From: Algoriphagus chordae
GTDB lineage: Bacteria; Bacteroidota; Bacteroidia; Cytophagales; Cyclobacteriaceae
Length of the DNA: 64,000 nucleotides
Direction of reading: 5' to 3'
Assembly: GCF_003254055.1 (NCBI RefSeq)
Contig: NZ_QKZT01000003.1
Coordinates: 273,082-337,081, forward strand
The position numbers and the translations under genes are program-made. The notes beneath the pieces are model-generated. The model had not been told where the DNA came from. It searched no databases and saw only the letters and a list, made by a program, of their open reading frames with translations. How positions within the stretch are numbered: position 1 is the stretch's first letter; every line of letters starts with the position of its first letter. This document shows positions 54,424 to 63,703 of this stretch, one piece after another.

Positions 54424-54756
54424 TTATTTATTTTCTAAGTATTCGGTCTTTAGTTTTTCAGCCAGTTTTATTTCATTCCTAGGCGTTTTTTGAGTTTTTT
54501 TTATGAAACCGTTGGTAAGCACTACTAGGTTTCCTTCATCTTGAAAGCATAAAATTCTCAAACTCTTTTGGGAGGTAATGATTCGGACTTCATAGATTCC
54601 GTCAGTATTCTCCAATTTCTTAAAGAATTTAATGGGTACACGTTGCTCAAAACGGATCAAATCAAAGACATAGTTTATTTTAAGCTTGGTCTTGTCGTCT
54701 TGTGACAAATAAAACTTTGAGATCTTATCACCAAAAAATATGATTTCCCTAATCAT
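54424..54756 (-). CDS. higB: HigB-type toxin (RelE/ParE superfamily, Gp49-like)
   Basis: A 110-residue RelE-fold protein resembling Gp49/HigB ribonucleases: LKINYVFDLIRFEQRVPIKFFKKLENTDGIYEVRI and FIKKTQKTPRNEIKLAEKL, the C-terminal helix. These toxins cleave mRNA at the ribosome and are held in check by the antitoxin encoded next. It is the first gene of the pair. Confidence 0.85.
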   Translation of the reverse strand: MIREIIFFGDKISKFYLSQDDKTKLKINYVFDLIRFEQRVPIKFFKKLENTDGIYEVRIITSQKSLRILCFQDEGNLVVLTNGFIKKTQKTPRNEIKLAEKLKTEYLENK

Positions 54757-55030
54757 CTCCTAAAGTTGACTAATTAGTTTACTTTTTCCAAATGTTCAGT
54801 AGTGAATTCTTAGATTTTTTCATTATAGGCCTGATCTATCGACTGGGTGAAAAGTGGTAAAATTGATACCATATAAGATAGCAAACTAGCAAAGAGTTTT
54901 GATTTCATAAACGCAGAATTTGGTTCGTGGCTAGGTAAACTTCTGGTATAGAAGACACTATGTTTTGTGCAAACCTCTTTTATTCAGCTGACAAAAACTC
55001 AGGGTAACTTAGGAATGGCTTAGGCAGCGC

Positions 55031-56053
55031 TTACTTTTTAACCAACTCTTCAAGACTAGTTTTCATGATGTGTCCCATGTTCTTGCATTCCAGGAACTTA
55101 TCATTCCTGTAATGCCTTGCTAATTCGGCCTTAAGCGAGGCAATATTTTCGGGAAGTGAGATCGTATCATGCTCCATGGATCGGAGAATATCAAGGATTC
55201 CCTGCCGTGAAGATTTGAGTCGGGTAGCGATTAGCGCCCGCTCTTCTTTCTGGTATTGCACCATAGATTCGGGAGTAATGTACTTCATCCCCAATTGAAT
55301 CAGGACGTTGTTTTCTTTGAAGTATTGGGGTAAGTAAATTGACTTTTTACCCTCATAAGATTGCTGATCAAAGTCGATCGCTCTGATTCTATAATGCGTC
55401 TCCTCAAAGTCAGGAGTCACATCTATCACAAAATTGGAAGAGTGCATATCTCCCAGTAATCTCACGAAGCATCGCTCATTGAACTTGACAAATTCCTTTG
55501 CCAAGCGTATAGGATTCAGATGCGGATCCTGCATATGGGCACGCATAAATTTGTCACCTGGAATTCCTGCGATATGTTCCTCTATCAGTGTGTTTTGATG
55601 GACTAAGTAGGAGATTCTATTGGGAGAAAGTAAATGTTCGAATTCTAAGCCATATACGCGTGAAGCATCAGCATTTTTGACGTAGAAATAATCAAAGTTA
55701 TCATTGATTCTATTTACAATTCTCACTCGGAAGGGCTGTGTATTTCCATAGACACAGAGATCAATTCGGTCCACGTAAAGATGTTCCATTACTGACATGT
55801 CGCCTCCAGCTTTGAGTAAAGCATAGATTTTTTTGACATTCAGATGGATTTCTTCACGATCGGATTGATTGTAGAAAACAGTCTCCCACAGCGTGTCTTG
55901 GTCTTTGGAATCGTAAAGTGCTATCGAACTTGAATAGCGTAGCAACTCATGGTAGTGAATAGGAATATCCACCTCACGAGAATATTTAATCAGGTAGCGC
56001 CTCAGTCCATGACTGATAGGATAAATGCGCTTCTTTTTACTGATTAATGCCAT
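55031..56053 (-). CDS. Kinase-like (aminoglycoside phosphotransferase-fold) protein of unknown substrate
   Basis: A 340-residue soluble protein. The central part has LLGDMHSSNFVID with Asp202, His204 and Asn207, which resembles the catalytic HxDxxxxN loop of the APH/ChoK family, and IRAIDFDQ with Asp227, where a metal-binding DFD or DFG motif would lie. The N-terminal lysine/glutamate lobe is less clear; a possible anchor is HLYVDRIDLCVYGNTQPFRVRIVN. No export signal. Third gene of a four-gene set after thioesterase, hypothetical and DUF3817 genes. The phosphotransfer role is inferred from motifs only. Confidence 0.55.
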   Translation of the reverse strand: MALISKKKRIYPISHGLRRYLIKYSREVDIPIHYHELLRYSSSIALYDSKDQDTLWETVFYNQSDREEIHLNVKKIYALLKAGGDMSVMEHLYVDRIDLCVYGNTQPFRVRIVNRINDNFDYFYVKNADASRVYGLEFEHLLSPNRISYLVHQNTLIEEHIAGIPGDKFMRAHMQDPHLNPIRLAKEFVKFNERCFVRLLGDMHSSNFVIDVTPDFEETHYRIRAIDFDQQSYEGKKSIYLPQYFKENNVLIQLGMKYITPESMVQYQKEERALIATRLKSSRQGILDILRSMEHDTISLPENIASLKAELARHYRNDKFLECKNMGHIMKTSLEELVKK

Positions 56054-56056
56054 AGG

Positions 56057-56374
56057 TTATAATTCCACGTGCTGACTTTTCTTCAGATTCCTATCGAAAA
56101 TAAATGGGCCAAATGGTATCACAGCAGCTATTAATGCAAAGAATGTTCTACTGAAAGTCCATTTTAACTTACGCGCAGTCGGAAAGACAGTAGCAATGTA
56201 AAGTAGGAAAAGACCTCCGTGTATCGAGCCTACATAAGTGACAGCCAGTGGATAGTCCCACATATACTTCAGAGGCATAGCAATAAAGAATAAAACCAAG
56301 GTGGAAATACCTTCGATAAGGGAAATCCAGCGAAAACGCTTTGCCCAGGAATGTTGTTGTGGAGTAAGGCTCAT
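56057..56374 (-). CDS. DUF3817 domain membrane protein
   Basis: A 105-residue protein with three hydrophobic segments (about 18-36, 42-63, 76-92) and the family signature FRWISLIEGISTLVLFF and YPLAVTYVGSIHGGLFLLYI. The family is called DUF3817 and its function is unknown. The ATG is joined to the previous stop as TAATG, so it is translationally coupled. Confidence 0.88.
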   Translation of the reverse strand: MSLTPQQHSWAKRFRWISLIEGISTLVLFFIAMPLKYMWDYPLAVTYVGSIHGGLFLLYIATVFPTARKLKWTFSRTFFALIAAVIPFGPFIFDRNLKKSQHVEL

Positions 56375-57018
56375 TATTTTTTTGCGATGTTAAATAGTAT
56401 TTTAAGGGTGTTCCAAAGCTTGCCTTTAAGAACTTTATCTTCAGATATTGTCGTCAGTGCATCTGCAAATAGGTACTCTGTTTCCTTTTCCATGTGTATC
56501 TGATAGTCAGAAGCAGGAAGTGCGTTGATTGGATGTTTTAGACGGCCAAATTTGAGAACGATATGTGCATTCAAGTCGTAAAGATCTGCTAATGTCCTTC
56601 CTTCTAGTTCTTTGGAAGAAAGTAAACCAACTTCGTTCATAGAATGACCTACAGCATTGATCATTTTCACAAGCATGTCCATGACTTCTGGTTTTAGCTC
56701 CGGTTCTTCGTGCAGTACCAAAATCCCCTTTTCGAAGTTGCCACGAACAGACAGTGGCTCTGGTTTTATTTCTTCCTTTGGAGGTGTTGCAGCCTCAATA
56801 TGAACAGTTTTTGGAAGAGAACGCGGTTTTTCTGATACTGTAGAGGCATTTACAGCCTCTTTTTCCACTTCCTTCTTCGGATCTTTTTCAAAGAAAAAAA
56901 GTTCTTCGGTGATGATATGCTGGAGCTCCTGAATGCTCATATTTTCCATGTCGGGAAATTGCTCATAATTCGCCTGAACACAAAAAAAGAGGGGCAATAT
57001 CTCTAATGCCCCAGCCAT
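56374..57018 (-). CDS. Hypothetical protein in the thioesterase operon
   Basis: A 214-residue soluble protein, charged in the first half (a proline/glutamate-rich linker about 50-90) with a helical C-terminal part (KPEVMDMLVKMINAVGHSMNEVGLLSSKELEGRTLADLYD). The ATG at 57018 gives a 23-residue extension before the conserved-looking MENMSIQELQHIITEELFFFEKD; an ATG at 56949 is an alternative start. No family is recognised. Confidence 0.6.
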   Translation of the reverse strand: MAGALEILPLFFCVQANYEQFPDMENMSIQELQHIITEELFFFEKDPKKEVEKEAVNASTVSEKPRSLPKTVHIEAATPPKEEIKPEPLSVRGNFEKGILVLHEEPELKPEVMDMLVKMINAVGHSMNEVGLLSSKELEGRTLADLYDLNAHIVLKFGRLKHPINALPASDYQIHMEKETEYLFADALTTISEDKVLKGKLWNTLKILFNIAKK

Positions 57019-57039
57019 TTTTAATGTCTTTTAATTCTA

Positions 57040-57558
57040 TTAATCCAGATTGAATATTGATTTCAGTTCTACGGCGTCCTCTGGTTTCATTCTTTTGGCA
57101 AGCACTAAGCGCAACTGTCTTCTTCGAAGTGCTCCTTCGAAGTTTTCGATTTCCTCAGGAGTTTCAGGAATTAGTTCAGGAATTCTTGATGGTTTGTTGT
57201 TCTCATCCACCGCTACAAAGGTGAAAAATGCACGATGGGTCATGACTTTCTTCATAGCTGGAATGTCCTCTGCAGTTACCTCTATGAACACCTCCATAGA
57301 AGAATTGAATGCACGAGTCACTTGAGCTTTTAAAGTCACCACATTGCCTAGAGCGATAGGCTCCTGAAAAGATATATTATCCGCAGATGCCGTTACGACG
57401 ATGCTATTGGAATGCTTCTGTGCAGCTATGGCAGCTACTACATCCATCCAGTGCATCAGTTTACCTCCCATGAGATTGTTTAGGGTGTTGGTATCATTGG
57501 GAAGGACCATTTCAGTCATGATCACGGCGGACTCTTTTGCGAATTTTTTACTGCTCAT
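57040..57558 (-). CDS. Acyl-CoA thioesterase (hotdog fold, YciA-like)
   Basis: A 172-residue hotdog-fold protein. Family marks are LPNDTNTLNNLMGGKLMHWMDVVAAIAAQKHS with the active Asp, and SFQEPIALGNVVTLKAQVTRAFNSSMEVFIEV, both typical of acyl-CoA thioesterases that hydrolyse fatty acyl-CoA. It has the usual length plus a helical C-terminal tail. It is the first gene of the unit with the hypothetical, DUF3817 and kinase-like genes. Confidence 0.88.
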   Translation of the reverse strand: MSSKKFAKESAVIMTEMVLPNDTNTLNNLMGGKLMHWMDVVAAIAAQKHSNSIVVTASADNISFQEPIALGNVVTLKAQVTRAFNSSMEVFIEVTAEDIPAMKKVMTHRAFFTFVAVDENNKPSRIPELIPETPEEIENFEGALRRRQLRLVLAKRMKPEDAVELKSIFNLD

Positions 57559-57692
57559 AAAATCTAAATTTTAACAAAAATAGAAATAAAATTCTGTACA
57601 AAAATTCTAAACAGAAATAGATCAGAATTTAATTTCGAAAACGAATGGATTTCAGAGGATTTAAAATTTTAAGTCTGAGATTTCAATTTATT

Positions 57693-58355
57693 TCATCCCC
57701 AACCATCTTTTCCCAAAAGTGGCACAAAGGCAAAACCTTCATATTCTTCTTGGACAGTCTTCGTATTTGTCTTTTTAGTGATTTTAAGCATGGCTTGTTT
57801 TCTCTTATCTCCTACGGGAATCACTAGAATACCACCAATTTTCAATTGCTGTATCAATGCTTCTGGCACCACCGGAGCCCCGGCAGTGACAATAATTTTA
57901 TCATAAGGCGCATAAGCAGGAAGTCCACCTGTTCCATCACCATAAAAAAGATGCATGTTTATTCCCAGTCTAGTGAGGAATCTTTTAGTCCCTTCAAATA
58001 ATTTCTTTTGATATTCAATAGTAAACACCTCTGCACCAAGTAGATGTAAGATGCTTCCTTGATATCCTGATCCTGTGCCGATTTCTAATACCCTATCACC
58101 TTCTTTAATGTCCAAAAGTTCAGTTTGAAAGGCAACAGTGTAAGGTTGTGAGATAGTCTGACCTTCGCCAATCGGGAAAGCCTTGTCTTCATAAGCATGA
58201 GAAATCAAAGCCGAATCAAAGAAATAATGCCTAGGTAAAGTATTGATAGCCTGAAGGACGCGTTCATTTTTTATTCCTTTTTCCCGAAGCAGGGTCACTA
58301 GTACTCTTCGTTTTCCTTTATGTAAATATGTGTCTTCGAGTTTGAGTAGGGGCAT
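57693..58355 (-). CDS. pcm: Protein-L-isoaspartate O-methyltransferase
   Basis: It repairs damaged proteins by methylating isoaspartyl residues. The 220-residue protein has the SAM motif DRVLEIGTGSGYQGSILHLLG at about residue 92 and the substrate region PRHYFFDSALISHAYEDKAFPIGEGQTISQPYTV. The length is normal. Divergent to the riboflavin synthase gene with 111 bp between. Confidence 0.95.
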   Translation of the reverse strand: MPLLKLEDTYLHKGKRRVLVTLLREKGIKNERVLQAINTLPRHYFFDSALISHAYEDKAFPIGEGQTISQPYTVAFQTELLDIKEGDRVLEIGTGSGYQGSILHLLGAEVFTIEYQKKLFEGTKRFLTRLGINMHLFYGDGTGGLPAYAPYDKIIVTAGAPVVPEALIQQLKIGGILVIPVGDKRKQAMLKITKKTNTKTVQEEYEGFAFVPLLGKDGWG

Positions 58356-58466
58356 AGTTATTTTATGATTCTGCGGTCGAAGATAAAAGAATATTTGGCT
58401 TAATTTGAACTTGATTAGGGCATTTGTTGCTTAATCATTGAATCTTTGAAAGTTAAATTTACCTCC

Positions 58467-59063
58467 ATGTTCACAGGAATTATAGAAGCATTTGGCACGA
58501 TCCACAAAATCACTCAGGATGGTACCAATGTCCATTTTGATATTGACTCGACGCTTTCTTCTGAATTGAAGATCGATCAGTCCTTGGCTCATGATGGTGT
58601 TTGTCTGACTGTAGTGCAAACTACTCCTGATTCATATCGTGTGACAGCAATCGCCGAAACTATACAGAAAACGAACCTATCTCAATGGAAGGTAGCTAAG
58701 AAAGTGAATTTGGAACGCTGTATGCCTGCTAATGGCCGCTTTGATGGGCATATCGTACAGGGTCATGTAGATCAGGTCGGGACGGTCAAAAACATCAGAG
58801 ATCAGGATGGCTCTTGGGTCTTTGATCTAGAGTTTGAGCATAATCTAGGAAATGTAACCGTGGAGAAAGGGTCAATTACAATCAACGGTACCAGTCTCAC
58901 CTGCTTCAATTCTGGACCGGGGAGATTCTCGGTGGCTATTATTCCTTATACTTTTGAGCATACCAATTTTCATCAGTTGGTGCCCGGTGATCTGGTAAAT
59001 CTCGAGTTTGATATTTTGGGTAAATACATTCAGAGAATTACAAAAGGCTACGATTTGCCATAG
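58467..59063 (+). CDS. ribE: Riboflavin synthase (alpha subunit type)
   Basis: It combines two lumazines into riboflavin. From ATG 58467 the protein is 198 residues (a TTG 21 bases upstream is not the start; the family begins MFTGIIEA). Two homologous lumazine-binding domains are seen: MFTGIIEAFGTI and QSLAHDGVCLTVV in the first, and NGRFDGHIVQGHVDQVGTV and VEKGSITINGTSLT in the second. Monocistronic, followed by a terminator. Confidence 0.96.
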   Translation: MFTGIIEAFGTIHKITQDGTNVHFDIDSTLSSELKIDQSLAHDGVCLTVVQTTPDSYRVTAIAETIQKTNLSQWKVAKKVNLERCMPANGRFDGHIVQGHVDQVGTVKNIRDQDGSWVFDLEFEHNLGNVTVEKGSITINGTSLTCFNSGPGRFSVAIIPYTFEHTNFHQLVPGDLVNLEFDILGKYIQRITKGYDLP

Positions 59064-59210
59064 TTTTTTACCTTCAAAGTCTGGAGGGTTAGTAGCCTGT
59101 TATCCTGCTTCTCCATAAGCTGGACTTTTAAGTCAAGGCTTTGAGGCTTGTGAGATCCTAAGACAATTTATTCTATGGCCGTAAAGAAATAGAAGAGAAA
59201 TTTGGTAATA

Positions 59211-59245
59211 AAAAAGGACGTTTCTAATTTAAGAAACGTCCTTTT
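59211..59245. terminator. Bidirectional terminator between ribE and the FGE gene
   Basis: A perfect AAAAAGGACGTTTCT / AGAAACGTCCTTTTT stem with a six-base loop lies between convergent genes. Confidence 0.92.
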
Positions 59246-59264
59246 TATATGCTCAACTGATTTT

Positions 59265-60362
59265 TTACTTCAAGCTGATTGTCTTGTCTTCGACATCTTT
59301 TACCAGTCTGAAACCTACATTGGAAGTACCACTATCGAAAGCCTGTCCTTGACGAGCAGATGGTCTGTAATTCACACAGTAATTATCAGCACATAGATAA
59401 GAACCTCCTTTGATCACTCGCTCCATGGCATAAGGATTGTCAGGGTTGTAGCAAGGGTTCATGCCTGCATCTAACTTAGGAGCTTCGCCAGCTATTCTTG
59501 CATATTTCAGGGCATCATACCAATCGTCTGTCAATTCCCAAACGTTTCCGATCATATCATATAGACCGAAGGTATTTGGAGCAAAAGACTTAACTGGGGA
59601 AGTACCATTGAAGCCATCTAGACTTTGGTTATCGTTAGGGAAATTTCCTTGAAAGGTATTCGCTAAATATTGACCATTTGGAGTCAGTTCATCGCCCCAA
59701 GCAAAGCGCTTTCCGTTTGCGCCGCCGCGTGCTGCGAATTCCCACTCATTTTCTGTAGGAAGCCTTTTTCCTGACCAATCTGCAAATGCTTTAGCATCTT
59801 CATAAGCGATATGAACTACCGGGTGATTTTCCCTTCCTTTCAAATCTGATTCTGGTCCTTCTGGGTTTTTCCAGCTAGCACCTTCTACCCAAATCCACCA
59901 AAGCGAGATATCTTGGGTAGGGACTGCGTATGGTGGAGGGCTGAAGACCATCGAGCCTGCAACCAACAGTGCTTCATCTGGTTTTGGAGTTCCTGGAGGT
60001 AATTGTTTCTTGAGATCTTCCCATTTCGGCTTCTTCTCTGCTACAGTTACATAGCCAGTTTCTTCCACGAATTTGGAAAACTCTGCATTGGTCACCTCAT
60101 TTTTATCCATCCAAAAGCCATTCACTTTAAGGTCTACTGCAGGTTTTTCAGCAGCATAGGCATCTGCTTCGTTGGTTCCCATGACAAATTCTCCGCCGGG
60201 GATCCAGACCATGCCTTCTTGTTTGTTGGAAGGTTCAGGCAAATTGGCAACTACCATTTTTTCCTCATCGATCACTTGCTCAGTAGTTTTCTCCTGACAA
60301 GCGAATAATGAGCTGCTAACTAATACCAGGCTAGCAATACTATGTTTTATTGAATTGTTCAT
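59265..60362 (-). CDS. Formylglycine-generating-type enzyme lipoprotein (SUMF1 family) with both active cysteines
   Basis: A 365-residue exported protein (lipobox LFACQ at about residue 22). The FGE domain starts at MVWIPGGEFVMGTNEADAYAAEKP (about 50), continues with GFWMDKNEVTNAEFSKFVEETGY, RLPTENEWEFAARGG and NVWELTDDWY, and ends with KGGSYLCADNYCVNYRPSAR (Cys324 and Cys329) and SNVGFR. The Cys-x4-Cys spacing and context match the human FGE active site, so it may oxidise the sulfatase cysteine in Cys-x-Pro/Ala-x-Arg motifs. A candidate client is encoded at 19.6 kb. A non-catalytic sibling NirV lies at 41.5 kb. Monocistronic. Confidence 0.85.
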   Translation of the reverse strand: MNNSIKHSIASLVLVSSSLFACQEKTTEQVIDEEKMVVANLPEPSNKQEGMVWIPGGEFVMGTNEADAYAAEKPAVDLKVNGFWMDKNEVTNAEFSKFVEETGYVTVAEKKPKWEDLKKQLPPGTPKPDEALLVAGSMVFSPPPYAVPTQDISLWWIWVEGASWKNPEGPESDLKGRENHPVVHIAYEDAKAFADWSGKRLPTENEWEFAARGGANGKRFAWGDELTPNGQYLANTFQGNFPNDNQSLDGFNGTSPVKSFAPNTFGLYDMIGNVWELTDDWYDALKYARIAGEAPKLDAGMNPCYNPDNPYAMERVIKGGSYLCADNYCVNYRPSARQGQAFDSGTSNVGFRLVKDVEDKTISLK

Positions 60363-60435
60363 AATTGGTTTACTTCAGCCTTAAAATTAGCAGAATCTTT
60401 TCTTTAAGTGAAGGATTTCTACAAGTAAGGCGATA

Positions 60436-61446
60436 TTACTCTTCTTCTACTGGAAGTGCATTGATGCGTTCTACTACCTTTTTGCGCAATTTATTAAAGA
60501 ACTGCTTCCGTTCTTTTTCACCTACTAAGGAGATTTGAGTTGATTTTTTGATCAGATTTTCCAAATTACGGAACATGGCATCATTGAAGGATGGGTCCGA
60601 AGTGCCATGAAAATAAATAACGCTGTGATTTAGATAAGTGACCTTTTTCTCATCCATAGTTGCAAAAAAGGTGTTGTCCCCGATGATGAATTCATTAACA
60701 AAAAAGGTGTAATCTGCTCCTTCAACCTCAGGGTGAGAAGGAAGAATTTTTTTACCTTTTTCTGCCATTTTCTCCAAGTTATCGATGACTTCAAGCATGC
60801 AGTTGTACAGGAAAATAGTGTCTTCTGTGGAAGTCATGATGCCCATTTCATGGTACAACTCAATCTGCCGAAGGGTGATATTTACGCCTTCTATGTTCCA
60901 GATTTCTGTTGTTGGGATCTTGTGATATGCTTTGAGGATTTTCTGTGTTATTTCAGCAAACTGATCGTAAGAATTATCCTTAATAGAGTACTTAGTGTCC
61001 TTCAGGCTATCTGTGAATAGAATTGATTTTCTCCAGAAAAAGAACTTGAAAGCAGCCAGTTCCTTGTGATAGTAGTGGTGGAAAGGAGGCATGTCCTTGA
61101 CCAACCAGTAAATGTGCTTTTTGGAAAAAGAGTTGACAAGATTAAGCTGCGCATACACATCTTCCATCCATTTCATGAAACTATTTTCCTGATAGTCATT
61201 TTGATTTCCTTGAAAGAGTATACTGTTGGAGTGGAGATTGAAAAAGGTATCTACGGATACATTAAAGCGATTGCATAGAATTTCCAATTCGGCGAAGTCC
61301 AGCAGTTTCTCTCCTCGGATTCGCCTATACGCACTATCAATGCTGATTTCTAAAATTTCTGCAATCTCATCAACCAATGAATTATAACTTGGTAGTGACG
61401 ATTTAAGAGTTTGGAAAAATGCCGCTTGGTTCTTATTGAAGCTCAT
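60436..61446 (-). CDS. Putative transcriptional regulator with N-terminal HTH
   Basis: A 336-residue protein. Its first 65 residues form a XRE-like HTH: YNSLVDEIAEILEISIDSAYRRIRGEKLLDFAELEILCNRFNVSVDTFF. The remaining 270 residues are a helical and beta domain that I do not recognise, perhaps sensing a ligand. It lies 74 bases upstream of the FGE gene on the same strand and could regulate it, but this is context only. Confidence 0.7.
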   Translation of the reverse strand: MSFNKNQAAFFQTLKSSLPSYNSLVDEIAEILEISIDSAYRRIRGEKLLDFAELEILCNRFNVSVDTFFNLHSNSILFQGNQNDYQENSFMKWMEDVYAQLNLVNSFSKKHIYWLVKDMPPFHHYYHKELAAFKFFFWRKSILFTDSLKDTKYSIKDNSYDQFAEITQKILKAYHKIPTTEIWNIEGVNITLRQIELYHEMGIMTSTEDTIFLYNCMLEVIDNLEKMAEKGKKILPSHPEVEGADYTFFVNEFIIGDNTFFATMDEKKVTYLNHSVIYFHGTSDPSFNDAMFRNLENLIKKSTQISLVGEKERKQFFNKLRKKVVERINALPVEEE

Positions 61447-61613
61447 AGAATCAAGGATTTTTAGGGGATTGATTTAGTAAAATCATTATTAAGATATGGT
61501 AAAGTTGAGTAAGAAAAAATCTATCCAATAATAATAATCCTGAACTATAGTTTCCAAAATCATTATTCAATGGAAGAGAAGGTAAAAAAAACGAAATTTT
61601 AAAAGGCATTAGC

Positions 61614-61640
61614 ATAAAAAAAGCGGCTAAAAAGCCGCTC
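61614..61640 (-). terminator. Intrinsic terminator of the ferritin gene
   Basis: On the minus strand GAGCGGCT-TTTT-AGCCGCT is followed by a run of seven T, seven bases downstream of the ferritin stop. Confidence 0.92.
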
Positions 61641-61646
61641 TAAAAT

Positions 61647-62189
61647 TTATTCCTGTGGATGGGCTGCATTATGCAGTTTTCCAAGTTCCTGATCGATTGT
61701 CCAGAGGCCAACTCCCTCTTCTCCGATAATATCGAAAAGCTCAAGTGCTCTTCTGGACATAGTTTCTTCTTCTCTTTGCTCAGTGACATACCATTGCATG
61801 AAACTGAAGGTTGCAAAGTCCTTCTTAGTGAAAGCGTGATCCACTATATTGTTGATGGATTTGGTCACGTTGATTTCATGCTCCAAGATCAGTTCAAAGA
61901 TTTCTCTAAGTGAATTGAAATTGTGTCTGATATCAGTGATTTCTGGTTGAAATGCATGTCCACCAGCTTCATTGATGTATTGGAATATCTTCATCATATG
62001 CATTCTTTCTTCGTCTGCATGGGTATAGAGATATTTTGCGGCATTTTCATAGCCCATCATGTGACACCAGGAAGCCATGGACAAATAGTAGGCAGAAGAA
62101 GTACCTTCCATTTCGACCTGCTTGTTAAGTAATTTCTCTGTATCGACAAGTAATGAACGCTGTAGCGTTACGATTTCTTTAGCTTTCAT
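61647..62189 (-). CDS. ftnA: Ferritin
   Basis: A 180-residue four-helix iron-storage protein. It has the ferroxidase center of ferritins: EMEGTSSAYYLSMASWCHMMGYENAAKYLYTHADEERMHMMKIF, with the conserved Glu27, Glu63 and His66-type ligands, plus QWYVTEQREEE later. It stores iron as ferric mineral; the iron level probably regulates it, though no Fur box was found. Monocistronic with its own terminator. Confidence 0.93.
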   Translation of the reverse strand: MKAKEIVTLQRSLLVDTEKLLNKQVEMEGTSSAYYLSMASWCHMMGYENAAKYLYTHADEERMHMMKIFQYINEAGGHAFQPEITDIRHNFNSLREIFELILEHEINVTKSINNIVDHAFTKKDFATFSFMQWYVTEQREEETMSRRALELFDIIGEEGVGLWTIDQELGKLHNAAHPQE

Positions 62190-62288
62190 AGTTATAGTGT
62201 TTGAAATAGTTAACTAAATATAATCATTGAGGTTCCATCTTACACGGCTTTTCGTTGAATTTGGAATTGATTTAATTAAGAACTGGAC

Positions 62289-63635
62289 TTATCTAGAAAG
62301 TGGAGTAGGGAATACAGGTAGGCTTTCAGCTCCTGATTCAGATACTGCTTGCACAGCAAAGAAGTAGTTGTCCTTGGAATAAGGGATAGTAAGTGTAGTC
62401 TCTGTCGTCCAAAACTTCTTTTCCCACATTGCAGATGAAGTTTCTCTCATCATTACAAAATAGCCTTTTACTTTTCCGATCGTAGGAGCATCCCATAATA
62501 AGGTAGATTTATTACTTAGGCCACGGACATCTATTTTGACTTCCTGAGGTTGATCTGGAGAATTGGCCAAAGAGGCTAAGGAAGCAAGATTAACCGCGGA
62601 TACTTTTCTCAAATATTCGAAGTCCATGAATTCTGGGAGATCACCATATTGAATGCCGTCCTCTACTCGCACATTTTCATGCTGATGGAGGAAGTTCTCA
62701 TTCATTTCGGACATCCTTACAGCTGTAAAGGCATTTCTTGCAAAAGGCGTTTGATCGCCACCTCTTAAGAATCGATCTGAACGGTATATCAACTTTACTT
62801 CAAATTGATCTACATAGCGTTCCCCAAGTTCTTTGATGTAGCGTGCCAGTTGTCGAGATTTGCTATCATTATCCGCATTGGTGTATCGGCGAATACTTCC
62901 TTCACGCTCTGTTTCTGCTACTGGGATAGTTTCGGAAAATACGCGCATTTTTAGATTGTCTTTGATCAGTGTTTCAGAAGAACTGCTATTTCCCACAATA
63001 TCGTTATTCAGTACTGCCGCGATATTCCATTCTTCTGTTTTGGCTTTATCAGCTAGGTATGTTGCTCCTTTCAAGCCCTGCTCTTCACCTGTAAATGCAA
63101 CAAATAGAATCGTCGCCGAAAACTCATGTGAAGCCATTATTCTAGCCAGTTCAATCACTGCTGCAGTCCCACTGCCATCATCATTTGCCCCAGGTGCATA
63201 GCCTTCTGCATCCATGATATCCTTATTTCGGGAATCCATGTGAGCAGAAATAATGAAAATACGATCATCATCAGGGTTAGTACCTTTCATGCGCGCAACT
63301 ACATTTGCGCCAGGAGAATCTTCGGGGATTCTACGCTGATCTCCAGCTATGGTGAATTTCTCAATTTCCGCAGTCATTCTTCCGCCAGATTGCTTGGCAA
63401 AATGATTGAACTTAGAAAGCACGTAGGTCTGTGCCGCAGGCATTCCTTTTTCTTCATCGGCGCTTAGTGTATGTCTAGAATTGAAAGAGGCCAAGGTTCG
63501 CACATGATGCTCCAAAGAATCCGCTGAAATTTCTGAAACCATTTCTGCTATTTCCGGATTTCGGATGACAGTAGTTTGTGAAATGGCTGCCTGAGAGCTA
63601 AGAGCTATGAAGAGAATGAATAAATTTTTACGCAT
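62289..63635 (-). CDS. Secreted M28-family zinc metallopeptidase with C-terminal Ig/Fn3-like domain
   Basis: The 448-residue protein has a signal peptide (about 1-20). The M28 core has the metal-binding set ISAHMDSRNKD (about 150), GANDDGSGTAAVIELARI, FVAFTGEEQGLKG (catalytic Glu) and LNNDIVGNSSSS. The last 95 residues have VSGLSNKSTLLWDAP and FFAVQAVSESGAESLPV, a fibronectin-III type module. It is an aminopeptidase-like enzyme for exported peptides; the exact specificity is unknown. Divergent from the DinB-family gene, 68 bases away. Confidence 0.9.
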   Translation of the reverse strand: MRKNLFILFIALSSQAAISQTTVIRNPEIAEMVSEISADSLEHHVRTLASFNSRHTLSADEEKGMPAAQTYVLSKFNHFAKQSGGRMTAEIEKFTIAGDQRRIPEDSPGANVVARMKGTNPDDDRIFIISAHMDSRNKDIMDAEGYAPGANDDGSGTAAVIELARIMASHEFSATILFVAFTGEEQGLKGATYLADKAKTEEWNIAAVLNNDIVGNSSSSETLIKDNLKMRVFSETIPVAETEREGSIRRYTNADNDSKSRQLARYIKELGERYVDQFEVKLIYRSDRFLRGGDQTPFARNAFTAVRMSEMNENFLHQHENVRVEDGIQYGDLPEFMDFEYLRKVSAVNLASLASLANSPDQPQEVKIDVRGLSNKSTLLWDAPTIGKVKGYFVMMRETSSAMWEKKFWTTETTLTIPYSKDNYFFAVQAVSESGAESLPVFPTPLSR

Positions 63636-63703
63636 GATATAGGGCTGGTTTATACAGATGACTTAAATTTATCTCATTAATTTTCTTGCCAAAGCATTTT
63701 TAC

